A DNA stretch of 64,000 bases from Rhabdornis inornatus. Its lineage: Eukaryota; Chordata; Aves; Passeriformes; Rhabdornithidae. This document shows, in pieces, positions 49,651 to 61,999 of this stretch; the first letter of the stretch is position 1, and every line of letters starts with the position of its first letter. A program made the position numbers and the translations under genes. The stretch covers positions 248,324-312,323 of the forward strand of contig VWZS01002702.1 in NCBI GenBank assembly GCA_013397075.1, read 5' to 3'. Under the pieces are notes generated by a model that was not told the origin of the DNA, did not search any database, and saw nothing but the letters and a program-made list of their open reading frames with translations.

Positions 49651-51649
49651 TCTTGACGGTAGAACTGAAATATTATAAAAAATCTTTTTCTTCAAGATTT
49701 CAGTCCCAGTCATAAAAACTGAGTATTTTATCATTTATCTTATAAATTTAATGGACTTTGTGATTCCATCCTCTCTTTTTAGGCACATTTTACCTGACTT
49801 CCACTAATAACTCACATTTCCTTCTACTTCTTTATAGAGGATCTGCATAAAATCTTGTCTTAACCAGACTCTGAAGCCCTGGGCCCATAAATACTGAGAA
49901 CTTTTTAGAAGGCTAATTCCTTCATTTCTCCCATGTCATAATTGCTTTGCTCATTAAGAGATTGCTGCATTAAATTTATATTTGTATTTTTTTACATCTT
50001 ATATTTGAAAACATGAATTTATAATGTCTCCCTGGAACTCTGCACCATTAGGATGAAAGATATAAGTGGAGTCTAAGACAGACATGTTTAATTAGTGAGA
50101 AAACTTGACATTTTCAGTGTTTAGATTAGACAGGGAAAAAGCCAAGAGCAAAGAAGTGGTTTGGGGTGATTTTTTTAGATTGCTGACAGAAAATAATTGT
50201 TTGAACACAAATCAAAATAAAAATTTCCGTTTTGTAGTGTATCAAAGGCCGTTAGAATTAAGATTCAATGCTTAATCACAAATCTAAATATTCCAATTCC
50301 TACCTAAGTAGGAGGAAATACTATATAATTTTTGAGTGATAACCACTCAAATTCTGTAAGGGGCAATTGGAGGACTATGTCTTCATTACTGAAAATATCA
50401 CTTGGCAGATCATTAGGGTGGGTGGTCAAGTTTTGGGTTCAACTGTTGGGGTCAGTTTTTTCTCAACTGGCAATGGAATTTTCAATCTTTGGAAGTCAGT
50501 TATTCTTTGATGAGGAATGAGTGACTCAGTAGAAAGAAGCAGGAATAGTTCAATTTCACACAGCCTTCTAATTCAGGGTTAGAGGATGAAACTGCAGAAC
50601 CACAGAATCTGAGAGCTAGGGCCCTTAGGATTTAGCTAGGGCCAACTTTCTCATCTGTGAAGTTGTGTTTTTCATTATATCTGACATTTTTTGAGGGTGA
50701 GTTTTTCTACAGATTATTAGCCTATGGCGCTGGGAAGATGAGACTTCACTGAGATACAGAACACATAAAAAAAAGAGTGAACAATTGAAATTACAGGGTT
50801 ATTGTTATCTTGTTGTCAAGGTAGCTTGAGGTTGGTTTTGCACTGAGAGGAATTCAGCTTGCTTTTATGTGTGATACTAGGAAATGAATTCAGTGCCAGT
50901 ATACCCCAACACTAATTATAAAACTTTCTAAAATCAAAGAATAAACCCAAACCAGCTCTTTCCAGCTTTCTTTCACTGTTTAACTTTTCTCATGCATCAA
51001 TGAAACCACTGTATTGATTTACACAATTGAGGGCTTTAAATGTGATTGATTACCTGTATCTCTTCTGTCCTGTGTTATGTATATTCATGGAAGGAACAGA
51101 AAAGATAACTTTGCATCAGAGCTTTACCTCAGGGATGTTATTTAGGATGTTTAGGAGTAAATCCTGGATTCACTGCCATTAGCTTAGAAGGGAATAAGCT
51201 CATGTCAGCAAGGAACTAATAACTTTCTGGGTAGCTGCTGTGCAGCTAATCAGGTAAGAAACATATCACAGTCATCAAATATCACCAGCTTATTAAATAA
51301 AGGGGAAGAAAGAAAATTTCTAGTAGAATTTAGGGAGAACCTTCTGAGAAGCCTGGAGACATCTTTGTTCAGCCTTCCTTGGTATGTGCAGGGAATTAAG
51401 CCATTGAGCAGATGCTCTCTGGAGAACATCTACAGTCAACAGGCACAGAAATTACCAAAACTGGCAAATAATGTTTGGAAAGAAATTAGAATGTAGTCCA
51501 ACTTCTATACATTCAAGGTACTGTGTTTAGGCAGGATGACAAGATAGGAGCAAATGTCTGGGTAGAAGTTTTCATTTTTAAAAGATCTGTAAGAGGAAGG
51601 AAACAATCTAAGTTCGTAGTCAATGATAATTGAACAAGCAGTTTTGGAT

Positions 51650-51893
51650 TTAACCTGCAATAAGGAAAATTAAAATTAGTTAGTAGGAAAATAAGCTTTT
51701 AAAGGTAATGATAGCAATGCATTGGAATAGATTGCCTGGAGAGATTTTGGAATCCTTGTAATTGGAAGTTTTTACAAAGGCAGTCTAGACAAATATCTGT
51801 CGAGATTAATATGTTTGATCTTGCCTTGGAAGAGAGGATGGATGAAATGACCTCTTGGGGTCCCTTCCAGCCCTGTTATGAATCTATAAAATA
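51650..51893 (+). mobile_element. Old CR1 LINE 3' end
   Basis: A diverged copy recognisable from the order of its blocks: 'acctgcaataaggaaaatta' (like 'ctgcaacaaggaaaatttag'), 'gcaatgcattggaatagatt' (like 'gcactggaacaggttgcc'), 'aatccttgtaattggaagtt', 'ctagacaaatatctgtcgag' and 'gacctcttggggtcccttcc' followed by agccctgttatgaatctata. This fits an older CR1 type shared with other reptiles. The left border is uncertain and could extend to about 51540. The tail near 51885 retains a trace of the terminal tatgaatct repeat. Confidence 0.8.
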
Positions 51894-52794
51894 ATGTTCT
51901 AGCTCCCAGGGGAGAAAAGAACTATCCAAGCACAGAGAATCTGCTACAAATGACCTTTGGTATTTTTATTGACAAAATTCAGAAGTGATCTCAGGATATA
52001 GCAAGTAATGAAATAAAATTATTCAAACTAACATTAATCTCTAGTTTCTTCAATCAGAATCCTATATGAACATTTCTGTATCCCCTGTCACTTAAGACTT
52101 CTTGTAGGAAATAATATTGGGATTCTGTTTGCAGAACGAAGATCTTAATTTGAAAAGTTAAATAACATATTTGTTGTCCCATTGGCGTGGAAAAGCTCCT
52201 GTTCTCTCCAAGGCAAGGTGGCCAAGAAAGTGCACTGATAAACTTGACTCAGTCTGAAAGTGGCCTTGTGCAGAACACAATATGACTGACTTGTGAAAAG
52301 ATCAGCATCCTCACTTCCTGTCTTCAGAGGCAGCTGGAATTTAAATTTAAAAAGAGATTGCTTATAAGGCTCTGCTCACTAAGAAAGCTAATTTCATTCT
52401 AAAATTCTCTAGACCAGTGATTTTCAACCTTTTTCAGTTTTAAAAATTCCTGGGAAGGCATTGACTATTGAATAGTTATGGTAAGGTTATAAATGAAAAG
52501 TCTGGTGGTAAGAGATCTGCAATAATAATGGGGAGAAACCCCAGCCTGAGCTCACAGGTATCTGCAGTCACAGACCAACCCCCCATCTGCACATCTGTAG
52601 TGTGGTGGAGGCAAAACTGCCTGTAACTCACCACAGGAAAAGGGTGAAATCTGACAATAGCCTTAAAGACACCTTTTTATTTATCTTGTAGTGGATACCA
52701 CTCATTCACTTGTAGTGAGTCTTCTATGGGAAATATAATTTAAATATAAGGGAAAATAATAAAAGTGAAGAGTTTCTATAGAAGAACGAGATGT
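51894..52794. other. Gene-free spacer between two CR1 copies
   Basis: AT-rich sequence with no supported gene. It contains the hAT-like terminus at 52415-52460. The interval 52530-52660 is slightly GC-richer and unassigned. Confidence 0.65.
52415..52460. mobile_element. Possible degraded hAT (Charlie-type) terminus
   Basis: cagtgattttcaaccttttt continuing into cagttttaaaaattcc closely follows the terminal sequence common to Charlie-type hAT DNA transposons of amniotes ('cagtggttctcaacctttttcagtttg...'). I cannot find the opposite inverted terminus or an 8-base target duplication, so only one end is supported. Family assignment is from motif memory. Confidence 0.5.
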
Positions 52795-53090
52795 TTCATA
52801 TTGGAGGAGACTCCTGGTGATCTCTAGCTCAGCCTCCTCCTCAAAGCAGTGTTAACCTGACAGACCAGGTTTCCAGGGTTTACCCACAGGTGTCTCCAGA
52901 ATTTCCAGGGACAGGAGACTGCACAGCCCCTCTGGGCCAGCTCTTCCACCACTTGACTTTGCTCTTGTTTTGTGGGTCTTTGCCACCTTTAGACCCCCTC
53001 AGCCTTTCTAGGGTGAAGTAATATTTTTCCCCAGCAATTAGAGTGTCTGTGGAACCCCAGCAACAGCAGTTCTCAGTGTACTTTGGAGTC
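52795..53090 (-). mobile_element. Old CR1 LINE 3' end
   Basis: The plus strand is the reverse complement of a diverged CR1 3' UTR: 'ggagactcctggtgatctct' (like 'gggacctctggagatcatct'), 'cctcctcaaagcagtgttaa' (like 'cctgctcaaagcagggtcaa'), 'agaccaggtttccagggttt', 'tccagggacaggagactgca', 'cagcccctctgggccagctc', then 'ctagggtgaagtaatatttt' and onward. The first 150 bases are the best supported and the right half is weaker. It is truncated and non-coding. Confidence 0.8.
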
Positions 53091-55201
53091 ATTAATCTTT
53101 GTTAACAAAGCATAAAGTTTAGTTGCCTTTGAGTATTTGAGAAGCTTTGGTGAAAACTGTATTCATGTTAATAGAGAGATTTCTCACACAAACAAAGATA
53201 TTTTACTCTTGCATAAAAAGCCCCCAAAAAAGTCCTATCCCTTTTTACATCTGAAATATTCAAAACTGAAAAAATATTAGCTCAAGGACTGATTTAATAA
53301 GAAAACGCAAGTACAATTATCTCTAACTGAATTAAAGCACATTGAGATTATCAAAAAGATTAATCTACTATGTTGAAAAAAGCCTTATACATTCATTCCA
53401 TTGAAAAGACATGTAATTGATTTCATTGCTTTCAAATAAGTTGGTTCTGGAAATACAATTAGGTATCAGAATGCAGAAAAAAAATTTGCTTATTTTGTAT
53501 CATCAAAACAAAAAACAGCAAAGAACTGAGTATACTCCCCATACATGTGGAATGCTTTTTCTAAACAACTAAATTAATTCATCTTTACCAGGAAGCAACA
53601 GAGATAAATAGTTCTTCTATCTTCAAAGAAGACAACTTTTCAATAACTAATATTCTTGAAAGAAAATAGATTATAATTCTTTTTCAAATAGCATAATATA
53701 ATTTTGGAGAATATTCCTTTTTCTGAGTAATTTGCATAAATATTAAATTAAAGCAAATTAATAAGAAAATCTCTTCAATTCGGATCCGCTGTTCTTATCA
53801 GTCAATAGTTTAAGTGAAGATGCAATGAATAAACAGGCAAATCATACACAAGCTGCAAAACAGTTACAGAATGGGATAGGGAGGGAAGTGGAGGGGGATG
53901 CAGGAACTGCAATGTAAGTGCAAGATGATGCCCGGTGCTCAAGTCTGCTCTGAATATTATTGTTGCAACTATATGGCAACACAGAAAAGCACAAAATACA
54001 CACAAATTGAGGTTTTCTGTTTAAGAATCAATCCTGCAAAGTGGCAGGACATTACAGTTCACCTGGTGGGGCTGAGGACAAGCTTTTCATTTGTCCAAGG
54101 GTCAGGATCTCTCCCTGAAGGTGATTAAGGCTTTTAACTGCAGACATACAGTGCCTCATGAGTGACTTCTCTGAACTGCTCACATAGTTTTATAAATATT
54201 TTCAGGTTTGGAAGGATTCTTCCAATTTCTTTGTAAATAATTTGATTGAACTTGTGTCTTATAACAGTGGGAGAAGTGTTCTGTTTGCTGCCAACTCAGT
54301 GCTGACAGTGTGTTCACTGCTGCACAAATGGTAAAGGACTTTTGTCCTTATTTATTCATTGGCAACAGTTTGAAGCAAAACTGTAACCCCCCCTTGGGAC
54401 ACTTGACAGGGTTTTTCCATCACATAAAACATGTTCTGAAAGCAGCAAAATGTTTTCTTGCCAGCTGAAACAGATGTAATATGCTGCTCTCAATTTGTTT
54501 TGCCCTAATTCTTAAACCATGTAAAATTTGTTACCTTTGATAGCACTTTCAGCTAGCTCTTTAAGAATATCTTAGAATAGGGCTTAACATGCTCATTTTC
54601 TCTGTGCTACTACTTCAGTTTATATCCTCTCTAATGCATATGAGCTTTTAAATTATTTATGATGGGCAATGTTGCTTAGAAGAATATGAATCAGAATGGC
54701 AGATTTTGATAAATAAAATGACCATTTTTCTATCCCTTAGGAATCACATGGAGGCATGTCGTCCTGCTAATTTTGACAGAGAGGAGAGAAAGAGAAGTTA
54801 AATTACTTTCCTACAGAGATCAGTGAGACTGTTGAGGTGGACTCACATATATCATTAACTTTCTCACAACAAAACAAGGCATTTGTAAGAATATTCAGTG
54901 CCCTTAAAAATTAAATCTCCTTTGATTTGGGCTCTAGTAATAACTTGAACAGTAATGTCAAGTAGAAGAAGAGAACCTGCTTGAATCTTCTCAATTTACA
55001 CTTATATTTTCCTCTCTGTTATTTTTGTCTATGTCCTCAGGCAGGGTGGGAGAAAATGGCCAGTTCTCAGAAGCTCTGAGGGCTTTTCCCATTTGATAAA
55101 CAAACAAATCAATGGGGCAGCACTCTTACATTTTGCAGTTCTTTGGCTTTACACAATAACAGCATTTAATTTCTCTCTGAATAACTTTTGAGATAAACAA
55201 A

Positions 55202-55214
55202 TGTGTGTGTGTGT
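55202..55214 (+). repeat. (TG)n microsatellite
   Basis: Six and a half TG dinucleotides. Confidence 0.85.
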
Positions 55215-57559
55215 ATTTGTCCCCTTTTTTTCCCCTCTGCTTCTCTAAAAATCTGGAACTGGGGAGATTTATTTGTAGAATACAATAGTATAAATGAGTA
55301 TCAAATATAATGCCATCAATGAGTATCAAGCAGCATTAGGAGGCTGCAGTTGAATTAGGCTGCAGATTAGGATTGCAAAATCAACAGCTGATTTCATAAT
55401 TAACAGAAAAAAAAATCGAGGAACAAGGAGTCTCTATTTCTTCTCTTTATCTTGAAGTGGACTGTTGCTCCAGTTATTTATGATAGACAAAAGAATGCCA
55501 AAACACCCCTCATTCAGGACCTCTGTTCATCTGACAGAAGCTGACATATGTAGGGTTAGGATTTCCTCCTCTGTGACATTTCTGGGCGTGTAGGACACAG
55601 GAGATAAGCATGAGCTAAGACAGCTTTTGCAATCAAACCTCCTAGCTTGATGAATGCATGGCATTTGGGTCTATTGATCAGTGACACAAGAACAAGGAGA
55701 AAAGGCATGAAGATACATTGTTGTCAAAGCTATTCAGAGGTTTCAATTTTCCTTCTGATAGTGCTATTTAAGCAGAAAATTTATAGAATGAAATGGAGAA
55801 AATGCTTGTAAAGGTATAGCTTATTAAAAAGAAAATGTTAAAAAATTGTGTTCCTGGGTTGCTCTAAGAAAAAAGTTTTAAAAACTTTTAAAATGCCAAC
55901 AACCCAAAATGTCAATACTGATCCTGGCTGAAGAAAAAGTCTCTTTTTGACAGCACATCATATTTGTGCTACCTGCCTTTAGGAACACAAGAATACTTGT
56001 CAGCTGGGGTAAATATTTCAGTCATTTGCCATAAATTCTGAAATGTTGTTTGTAGAATTAAGCTATGGCTGCTAGGACCCTCACTATTAATTACTGTACA
56101 CTGAGATTTATATCTGGAGCAGTTATTCTTTGTCACTTATTGTGACAAACCACATAGCAGGTGGTTTTGCTCTAAAAAGAAAAAAACAAAAGTTACCCTG
56201 TAGCATGTATTTACAGTATAATCAGTAGATATACTGCTAAGTCTGTCTGCTTCTTGGCAGAAATATCTTTGGCTGTTTAAGTTGTATGATTATTATTTTC
56301 CTGTCATTCCTGAGGCAAAACCTGGGAAATGAGGGAGAGGAACAAAATAAGGGGCATTTTATGTGCTTTTTTTATACTTACCTGCTTTTTTTCTGACATA
56401 GATGAGATCAACCAAACTGAATAAGAATCTTTCTCTCAGCAGCATAAACACTGATACTTTCTTCTCTATGTATCAAAGTTGAAACCTTTTATATACTTCT
56501 GTGTGCAACAAGAAATGTTTATTATAGAACAGTTATATATTATAGTAGCACTTCATATTAAGGGATATTACACCTGCTGTATCTTAGACCTGAATAGATG
56601 TGACAATATATTTATAATTGTTCAAATTTTCATAATTTGGGATTTTCTTTTCTGTCGTAGGTAACACCTGTGATTAACTAGAGAAGTGCTTCTTATAACT
56701 GTGGGAGAATTAAAAAAATGTTGCCATGTTCTAAGGTTTGCAGCAGATGTAGTAATGAATCTTGATATTGAAGTATTCCTTGGAGAAGATCAGATTTTTG
56801 CTTAGTTTGAAAAAGCAAGTAGTGAGAAGTGTTTTGTGTTTCGTAGTGACTGTAAAAAAACCCTACTAAAATAACTACGAACATCTTTCCCACACTCTGG
56901 AATTTTGGCACTTCCCAGCTAAAATTAGAATTGGTTTTGGTTTTTGTTTGTTTGAGGTAGTAGTATACTAAGCAATAATTAAGATTAGGTAACTCAGCAA
57001 CTCAGAATATGAGAGAAACAGACATGACAGAAAGGTATCAACTTTTCTAACCCTTAATTGCAGCTCATTCTTTGATTAATGCCATATAAGAAATTAGTGC
57101 CTTACAGGGTATAATTTCCAAACACCTAAGAGGTTACACATTTATTTGATTTAAAATGAAGTCTCTTCAGTTGGTTTGTTTGCCATCACAAAGACTGTGA
57201 AATAAATAGGAATGTTCTTTACTCTTTACTCCAGAACAGGTAATATAAAAACCTTTAAATATAACCGTGTGCTTTGGGTTTGAAATACTGGACCAAACTG
57301 AATATACAAACACACACATGAAACCATGGCAGTGATGAATGCACAGCCTTGCACTATCTTGAAGCCCAGAAAAGGGAAAATATGCTTATTGAATAAAAAG
57401 ATTACACTGTTAGTGTCAGCTACATATGGGAATCAACTCCTGAAAAAGGAATACTCTTACACAGTTTTGTTTTCCTTTGTCACCTAAAGGAATGAACTTT
57501 GGTTCAATGTAAATACATTTTCAGTTGAAAATATGCTAGGGAGTTTAAAGCTCTTTGTA

Positions 57560-57800
57560 GCTTCCATTTGAAGTAAATCATATAATGTGCTAAAGTTGTT
57601 CAAATTACACACTGAACATAATATGGGGCTAAGTTCTAATGCTTACTGTAATGCATAAATGATATTGTGTAATTATTTCACCACATAACTGAGGATAAAT
57701 TTAGTCCTATGCACGTGCATACCAAGTATATAAATCCAGCATGACTTTAGTGCATACATCAGGAATACATCTTAATTATTGAGGGAAATATCGTAATCTC
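57560..57800. promoter_or_regulatory. Conserved-non-coding-element-like block with E-box palindrome
   Basis: AT-rich, repeat-free DNA with tgtgtaattatttc, aataatgc-like and cataaatgat words. TATGCACGTGCATA at 57708-57721 is a perfect 14-base palindrome that contains the E-box CACGTG. Function is inference. Confidence 0.25.
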
Positions 57801-58149
57801 ACTCCTTTTGAACAGTACTTTAACTCTTCCCCATACTTTTCTGTCCTTCCATTACTTTGAGCATGTTCTTGTTAGCAGACTGTGTTTGCCACAGTGCTGG
57901 CTTTATGTGCCAGAATGTACTGCTGGCAGAATGTAGATCTGCTAGTTGTGGAGAATAGCTTGCTTGTGTCCTGTTTTATGAAGGGAACCTTAATGTAAAT
58001 CGAAATGAAGTTTTCAATTCTAAAATGCATCATAGATTTTAAAATATTATTTCCCTAGTTTATTTTCCCTGTAATAAGTCTCATGTAGAATTAAGCATTT
58101 TTTCAGATATTTATCCCCTGTTGAAAAGGAATTTTCTGGGTTTTCTATG

Positions 58150-58350
58150 TATAGCACAGATTCACAGAATGGCTTGGGTTGGAAGGGACCTTAAAGCTCG
58201 TCGGGTCCCATCCCCCTGCTGTGGGCAGGGACACCTGCCACTGGCCCAGGTTACTGAGAGTCCCCTCCTGCCCAGCCCTGGGCACTTGCAGGGATGGGGC
58301 AGCCAGAGCTGTGCCAAGGCCTGCCCACCCTCCCAGGCTTTCTGTGGGGG
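58150..58350 (-). mobile_element. CR1 LINE 3' end
   Basis: The plus strand shows the reverse complement of the CR1 terminus with high similarity: 'attcacagaatggcttgggt', 'tggaagggaccttaaagctc', 'tgggcagggacacctgccac', 'ctggcccaggttactgagag' and 'gcagggatggggcagccaga'. It is only about 200 bases long, 5'-truncated, and the least decayed CR1 in the window, which suggests a comparatively young insertion. The open frames of 79 and 115 codons through it are antisense artefacts. Confidence 0.95.
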
Positions 58351-60814
58351 TGTTCTCTAGGGAGCTTGTGCAAAATGCAGTAACTCAGCATCTCACTTCT
58401 ACACAGCCAGTGCTGCCTCCTGCACTCCCTGTGGAGCATATGGCTCCTGCAACAATATTGACTCTGTGTCTACAAATCACACAACAAAGGCTGAACTGTG
58501 AAGAACTGCAGATGATAAAAACCTAGAATTCCCATTTTGCAATTCAGCCTGTGCCCCATTTTCTCTTCTTATTTTGCCCTGCTTGAATAATTAATGTGGG
58601 ACTATTTAAGAGATATCTATGGAAGCATATTCAGCATAATACGATTACAGAAAAATTATTATTAAAATATATTTTCTATTAAAAACATTGGCAATGTTGT
58701 ACTAACGTCAGCTTATTGGTCATGATGAAGGGCTTGTGGACATTACCTTCTTCTGGGGATGTTGGGAGGTAGAGGTTGATTTTTTAATATTTTAATCAAA
58801 TAATATGGAATTTCTCCATTTTTCTGGGAAATTGTTGTCGCTTCATTCTGATGTTCCAAAGTGATATGGAGATTAATAAGTTTGGGGCTGAATATTATTT
58901 TGCCATTAACAGAAATTTATTGGCTTGAGGATGAGGAGAATTCTATTCTCATGTGGAAGGGGCACTGCTGACAGCAGGGCAGGTTCAGAGCCCACAACAC
59001 ACAAAGATACCTTCTGGAGCAAAGCATATAAATGTTGTTGTGAGAGCTGAGCTATAAAAAGGCTGAGTGAAATACGGCATCGCTAAAATGCATAGCAAAA
59101 CCCAGTGTGATTTCCACGCTGCCAGGATTTCATTCTAATTCAGCAGAAGTTTCTAGAATGAGAGAAAAGGTCAGACACACAAACATGCATAAAGCATGAA
59201 CATAATAGATTTTAGTCAAAGCTTAATTTTATTGACCTGATATTTCCTAAATTTTAACATGGCCATGGCTGTAATCCTCAGAAGGTCTTGAAATAGGATT
59301 TAGAAAATGTTAATACCTTTCTATAACTAATCAGAAATAATTTATGTATCTGTGGAAAATTAGGCTGCAAACTGTAAGACAAATTTGAAAGGTTTCTAAA
59401 TGAATGCCTAAATTTGGAGGCAATACTTTAATAGCAGCAGTTCTGACCTTCTGACAACAAGAAAAACCTATAAATATACATTGCTGCAAGTCATTTTACC
59501 AGTTGGTCCTTCTAGCACACATTGTGAGATGGAATACTCAAAGAACAGGTAACTGCTAGATTAATTACATCTAACATTTACTTTTTTTGCAAATGTGTTA
59601 ATGTTTTTTAATAGTTCACTAATATAAACCTGATGATATTCAGAATGTTACTGTTGGCTTAGTGTCATTGTTCCCTTTCCAATCATAGGGAGAAAAATAG
59701 AAAATAAGAACTAGTCTTTTTGGCTTTATAGCAGGCAAATCATTGTTATAGGAAATACTGGTGTTTCTTAAATGTTGACTTCTAAACCTTTTGGTATCTA
59801 CAAATACCTAACAAAATTAAAATCATCTTAAAAAATGGCTGTTTGGGAGTAGAATAAAATACCTTCACCATTTGAGGCACTACGAAATTTCTAGGGACTT
59901 ATCAGAAAGATATGGGACCGTTCAGAGTTTTTGTATCTTTACTGGACTAATTCAGATGCACACAGGGGTTGTGGTGGTTCCAGTGGGATTTGCCATCTCA
60001 TTCTGTATTATTGCTGACACCAAAGTTAAAGCTACATAAGCTCTTCAAAACAGACAAGGCTTTGCTTGTGTGGTTCTTCCCATTTATTTGGCATGAATCT
60101 TCTGATCGTAAACCTAAGTGTTCCCATCAGGCACACATTTATAAGTGAGTCCAGAATGATTCTTGCAAACAATTGCAAGAGCATGTCAGTGACTTACTTG
60201 CCCACAGGAAAGTCAAAGTCAAATTGTTCCTTAGATGGACTCCAACAGAGCTGAAGGAATTGAAATGTTCAGAGTGAGATCTACAAATCCCCGTTTCATT
60301 TTCATGAATATTATGAAGATTCCTTTGACCCTTACTGAGGTGTTTCCTGAGAGTACTTTATCCTGCAGAACACTTTGTGGTCTCACCTCCTCTGACATGC
60401 AGAACATGCTGGAAAGAACCAGCCTTCAGAAGGCTTAGGCTGTTTTGTAGCTGTATCTTACTGAACATTTGCCTTGCTGCCCCAAGGAATACCACCATGC
60501 CATATTAGTTACCCTCTTCTGGAGATGTTTATCCTTGTCTACTCATAATTTCAGTTTATGTAAATGTAAGGGGAAAATATATAAGCTAACTTAAACAAGA
60601 ATTTCTGTAAATTATTGAATTCTTAAAAATTATCCCAATCTTTTACTCAACAGACAATCTCCCAACCTGCTTGTCTCTTCCTTGAGCTTTGCTTACTGAA
60701 GCCCTGCCAGGGTCAGTGTGAGATCTTCCTACAAGAAGCTTTCTTCTTTGTATGTGAAAGAAGAGGGACTTAGTACTTTTCTTGCTTATTTTATGATAAT
60801 TACCACCAGCACAG

Positions 60815-60826
60815 AAAAAAAAAAAA
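60815..60826. repeat. Poly-A run
   Basis: Twelve A residues. No retroposon body was recognised. Confidence 0.85.
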
Positions 60827-60995
60827 GAGTAAAATTATGGATTTCTAACAATACATCTTCCAGTAAAGTGGAGATAGCAGTGATGATTGTGAGAACAGAG
60901 ATGGGAGCAAATACTCACCAGGTTCAAAAGAAAGAAAACACACAAATGAGTCACTTCATTCTAGATTTGCGTCAGGCAATGCAGGAGGTACTGAA

Positions 60996-61010
60996 TCTCT
61001 CTCTCTCTCT
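60996..61010 (+). repeat. (TC)n microsatellite
   Basis: Seven and a half TC dinucleotides, followed by T-rich sequence. Confidence 0.85.
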
Positions 61011-61955
61011 TTTATTTTAAATTTTTTTTCCCTAAAATCATTATAAAACACAACTGATGACTACCGGCAATTTTTATTCCACATGCTGCTTTCCCAATAA
61101 GGCTGATTTAGCACCCTGAATCTTATTTTTTTATGGAATGAAACATTGCCTCTGTTTCCTACTTACAAAGTAGGAAAACATGCCAGGATTTTAAAGCATT
61201 TAATCAGTTGGAACAGAGTAATAATAGGCTCTGTTTGCTGAAACCTTCATAGATGCGAACACTAGTGATATAAATAAAGTCACTTCCAACCCATCTTTTT
61301 GTCTAATATAATCTTCACTTTTATTTGGTCACTATTGCCATGGTTTCTGAGAAACAACAAAAAATTAGAAATAAGAATACTCCAGAATCTACTCCTCTTC
61401 TGACCTTCCCAGTGTTTATTTTGCTAAATTTAATTTCTGAAGCATTTTCTGGGAGGAGTGACAAGAGCTGTATGGAGAGAATGGCAAGCTGTAGAGGAAA
61501 TCCTGCACTTAGTTCTGAGCTGAAGTGTTCTCACCTCCAAAGAGCTCCTACAAAATTTGATTTTTCCGATAAATAAGAGGTGTATCCCTCAGATCCTCGC
61601 TTCTCAAGAAACAACATTTTATTGCTACAGCTGTACTCTGTTTTTTCATCTGTAATTTTAAAGATAGGCAGAATTTCCCTCCCTTGCTGTCGTCACCTGA
61701 AGCACAGAGCTTCTTGTATATATAGTGCCCTGACTATGTCTTTGAATTCTTAAATTGTGCTGTTCTTTCATTATTAACACTTACCTACATTTATTTTCAG
61801 CTTCAAATTATAAAGTTTATTATGAAAGACTGCAAACAGTAAGGGCTCTCTACAGAAGACGATATAAACACTGCTGCAAAAATCCTCTTCAGGCTCCATA
61901 ACATTGTAGTACTTCATGTCACTTGAACATGGATTGGAAGTAGGTCAGGCTTTTG

Positions 61956-61999
61956 TAATCTCATTTCTTTCAATTTCTAATCTCATTTCTTTCAATTTG
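61956..61999 (+). repeat. 22-base tandem duplication
   Basis: taatctcatttctttcaatt plus tc (61956-61977) is repeated immediately as the same 20 bases plus tg (61978-61999). Only the last base differs, so the duplication appears recent. Confidence 0.9.

Larger units (their letters stand above)
40859..51649. other. Gene-free AT-rich unique DNA
   Basis: No gene was supported over about 10.8 kb. Simple tracts include A13 at 42861-42873, A11 at 42956-42966 and a GTT-rich patch at 49609-49650. A perfect 14-base-arm inverted repeat lies at 45733-45771, a conserved-element-like block at 46060-46330 and a GC-richer patch at 48780-49180. The longest frame in the whole window (155 codons, minus, 44441-44908) has no recognisable domain. 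A purine-rich stretch at about 48040-48400 is open for 64 codons but has no homology I recognise. Confidence 0.65.
53091..58149. other. Gene-free AT-rich unique DNA
   Basis: No exon or RNA gene was supported. It holds TG dinucleotides at 55202-55214, a CA run at 57308-57318, an octamer-containing stretch at about 53730 (gagtaatttgcataaat), and a conserved-element-like block at 57560-57800 with the 14-base palindrome TATGCACGTGCATA. Open frames are under 80 codons. Confidence 0.65.

Noticed and set aside
56950..56975. let-7-like word tgaggtagtag
   Set aside because: Only the first 11 bases match, the rest of the mature sequence diverges, and no complementary arm for a hairpin follows.
58121..58526. 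Overlapping 79- and 115-codon plus-strand open frames
   Set aside because: Both cross the CR1 copy at 58150-58350 in antisense. They are repeat-derived and not genes.
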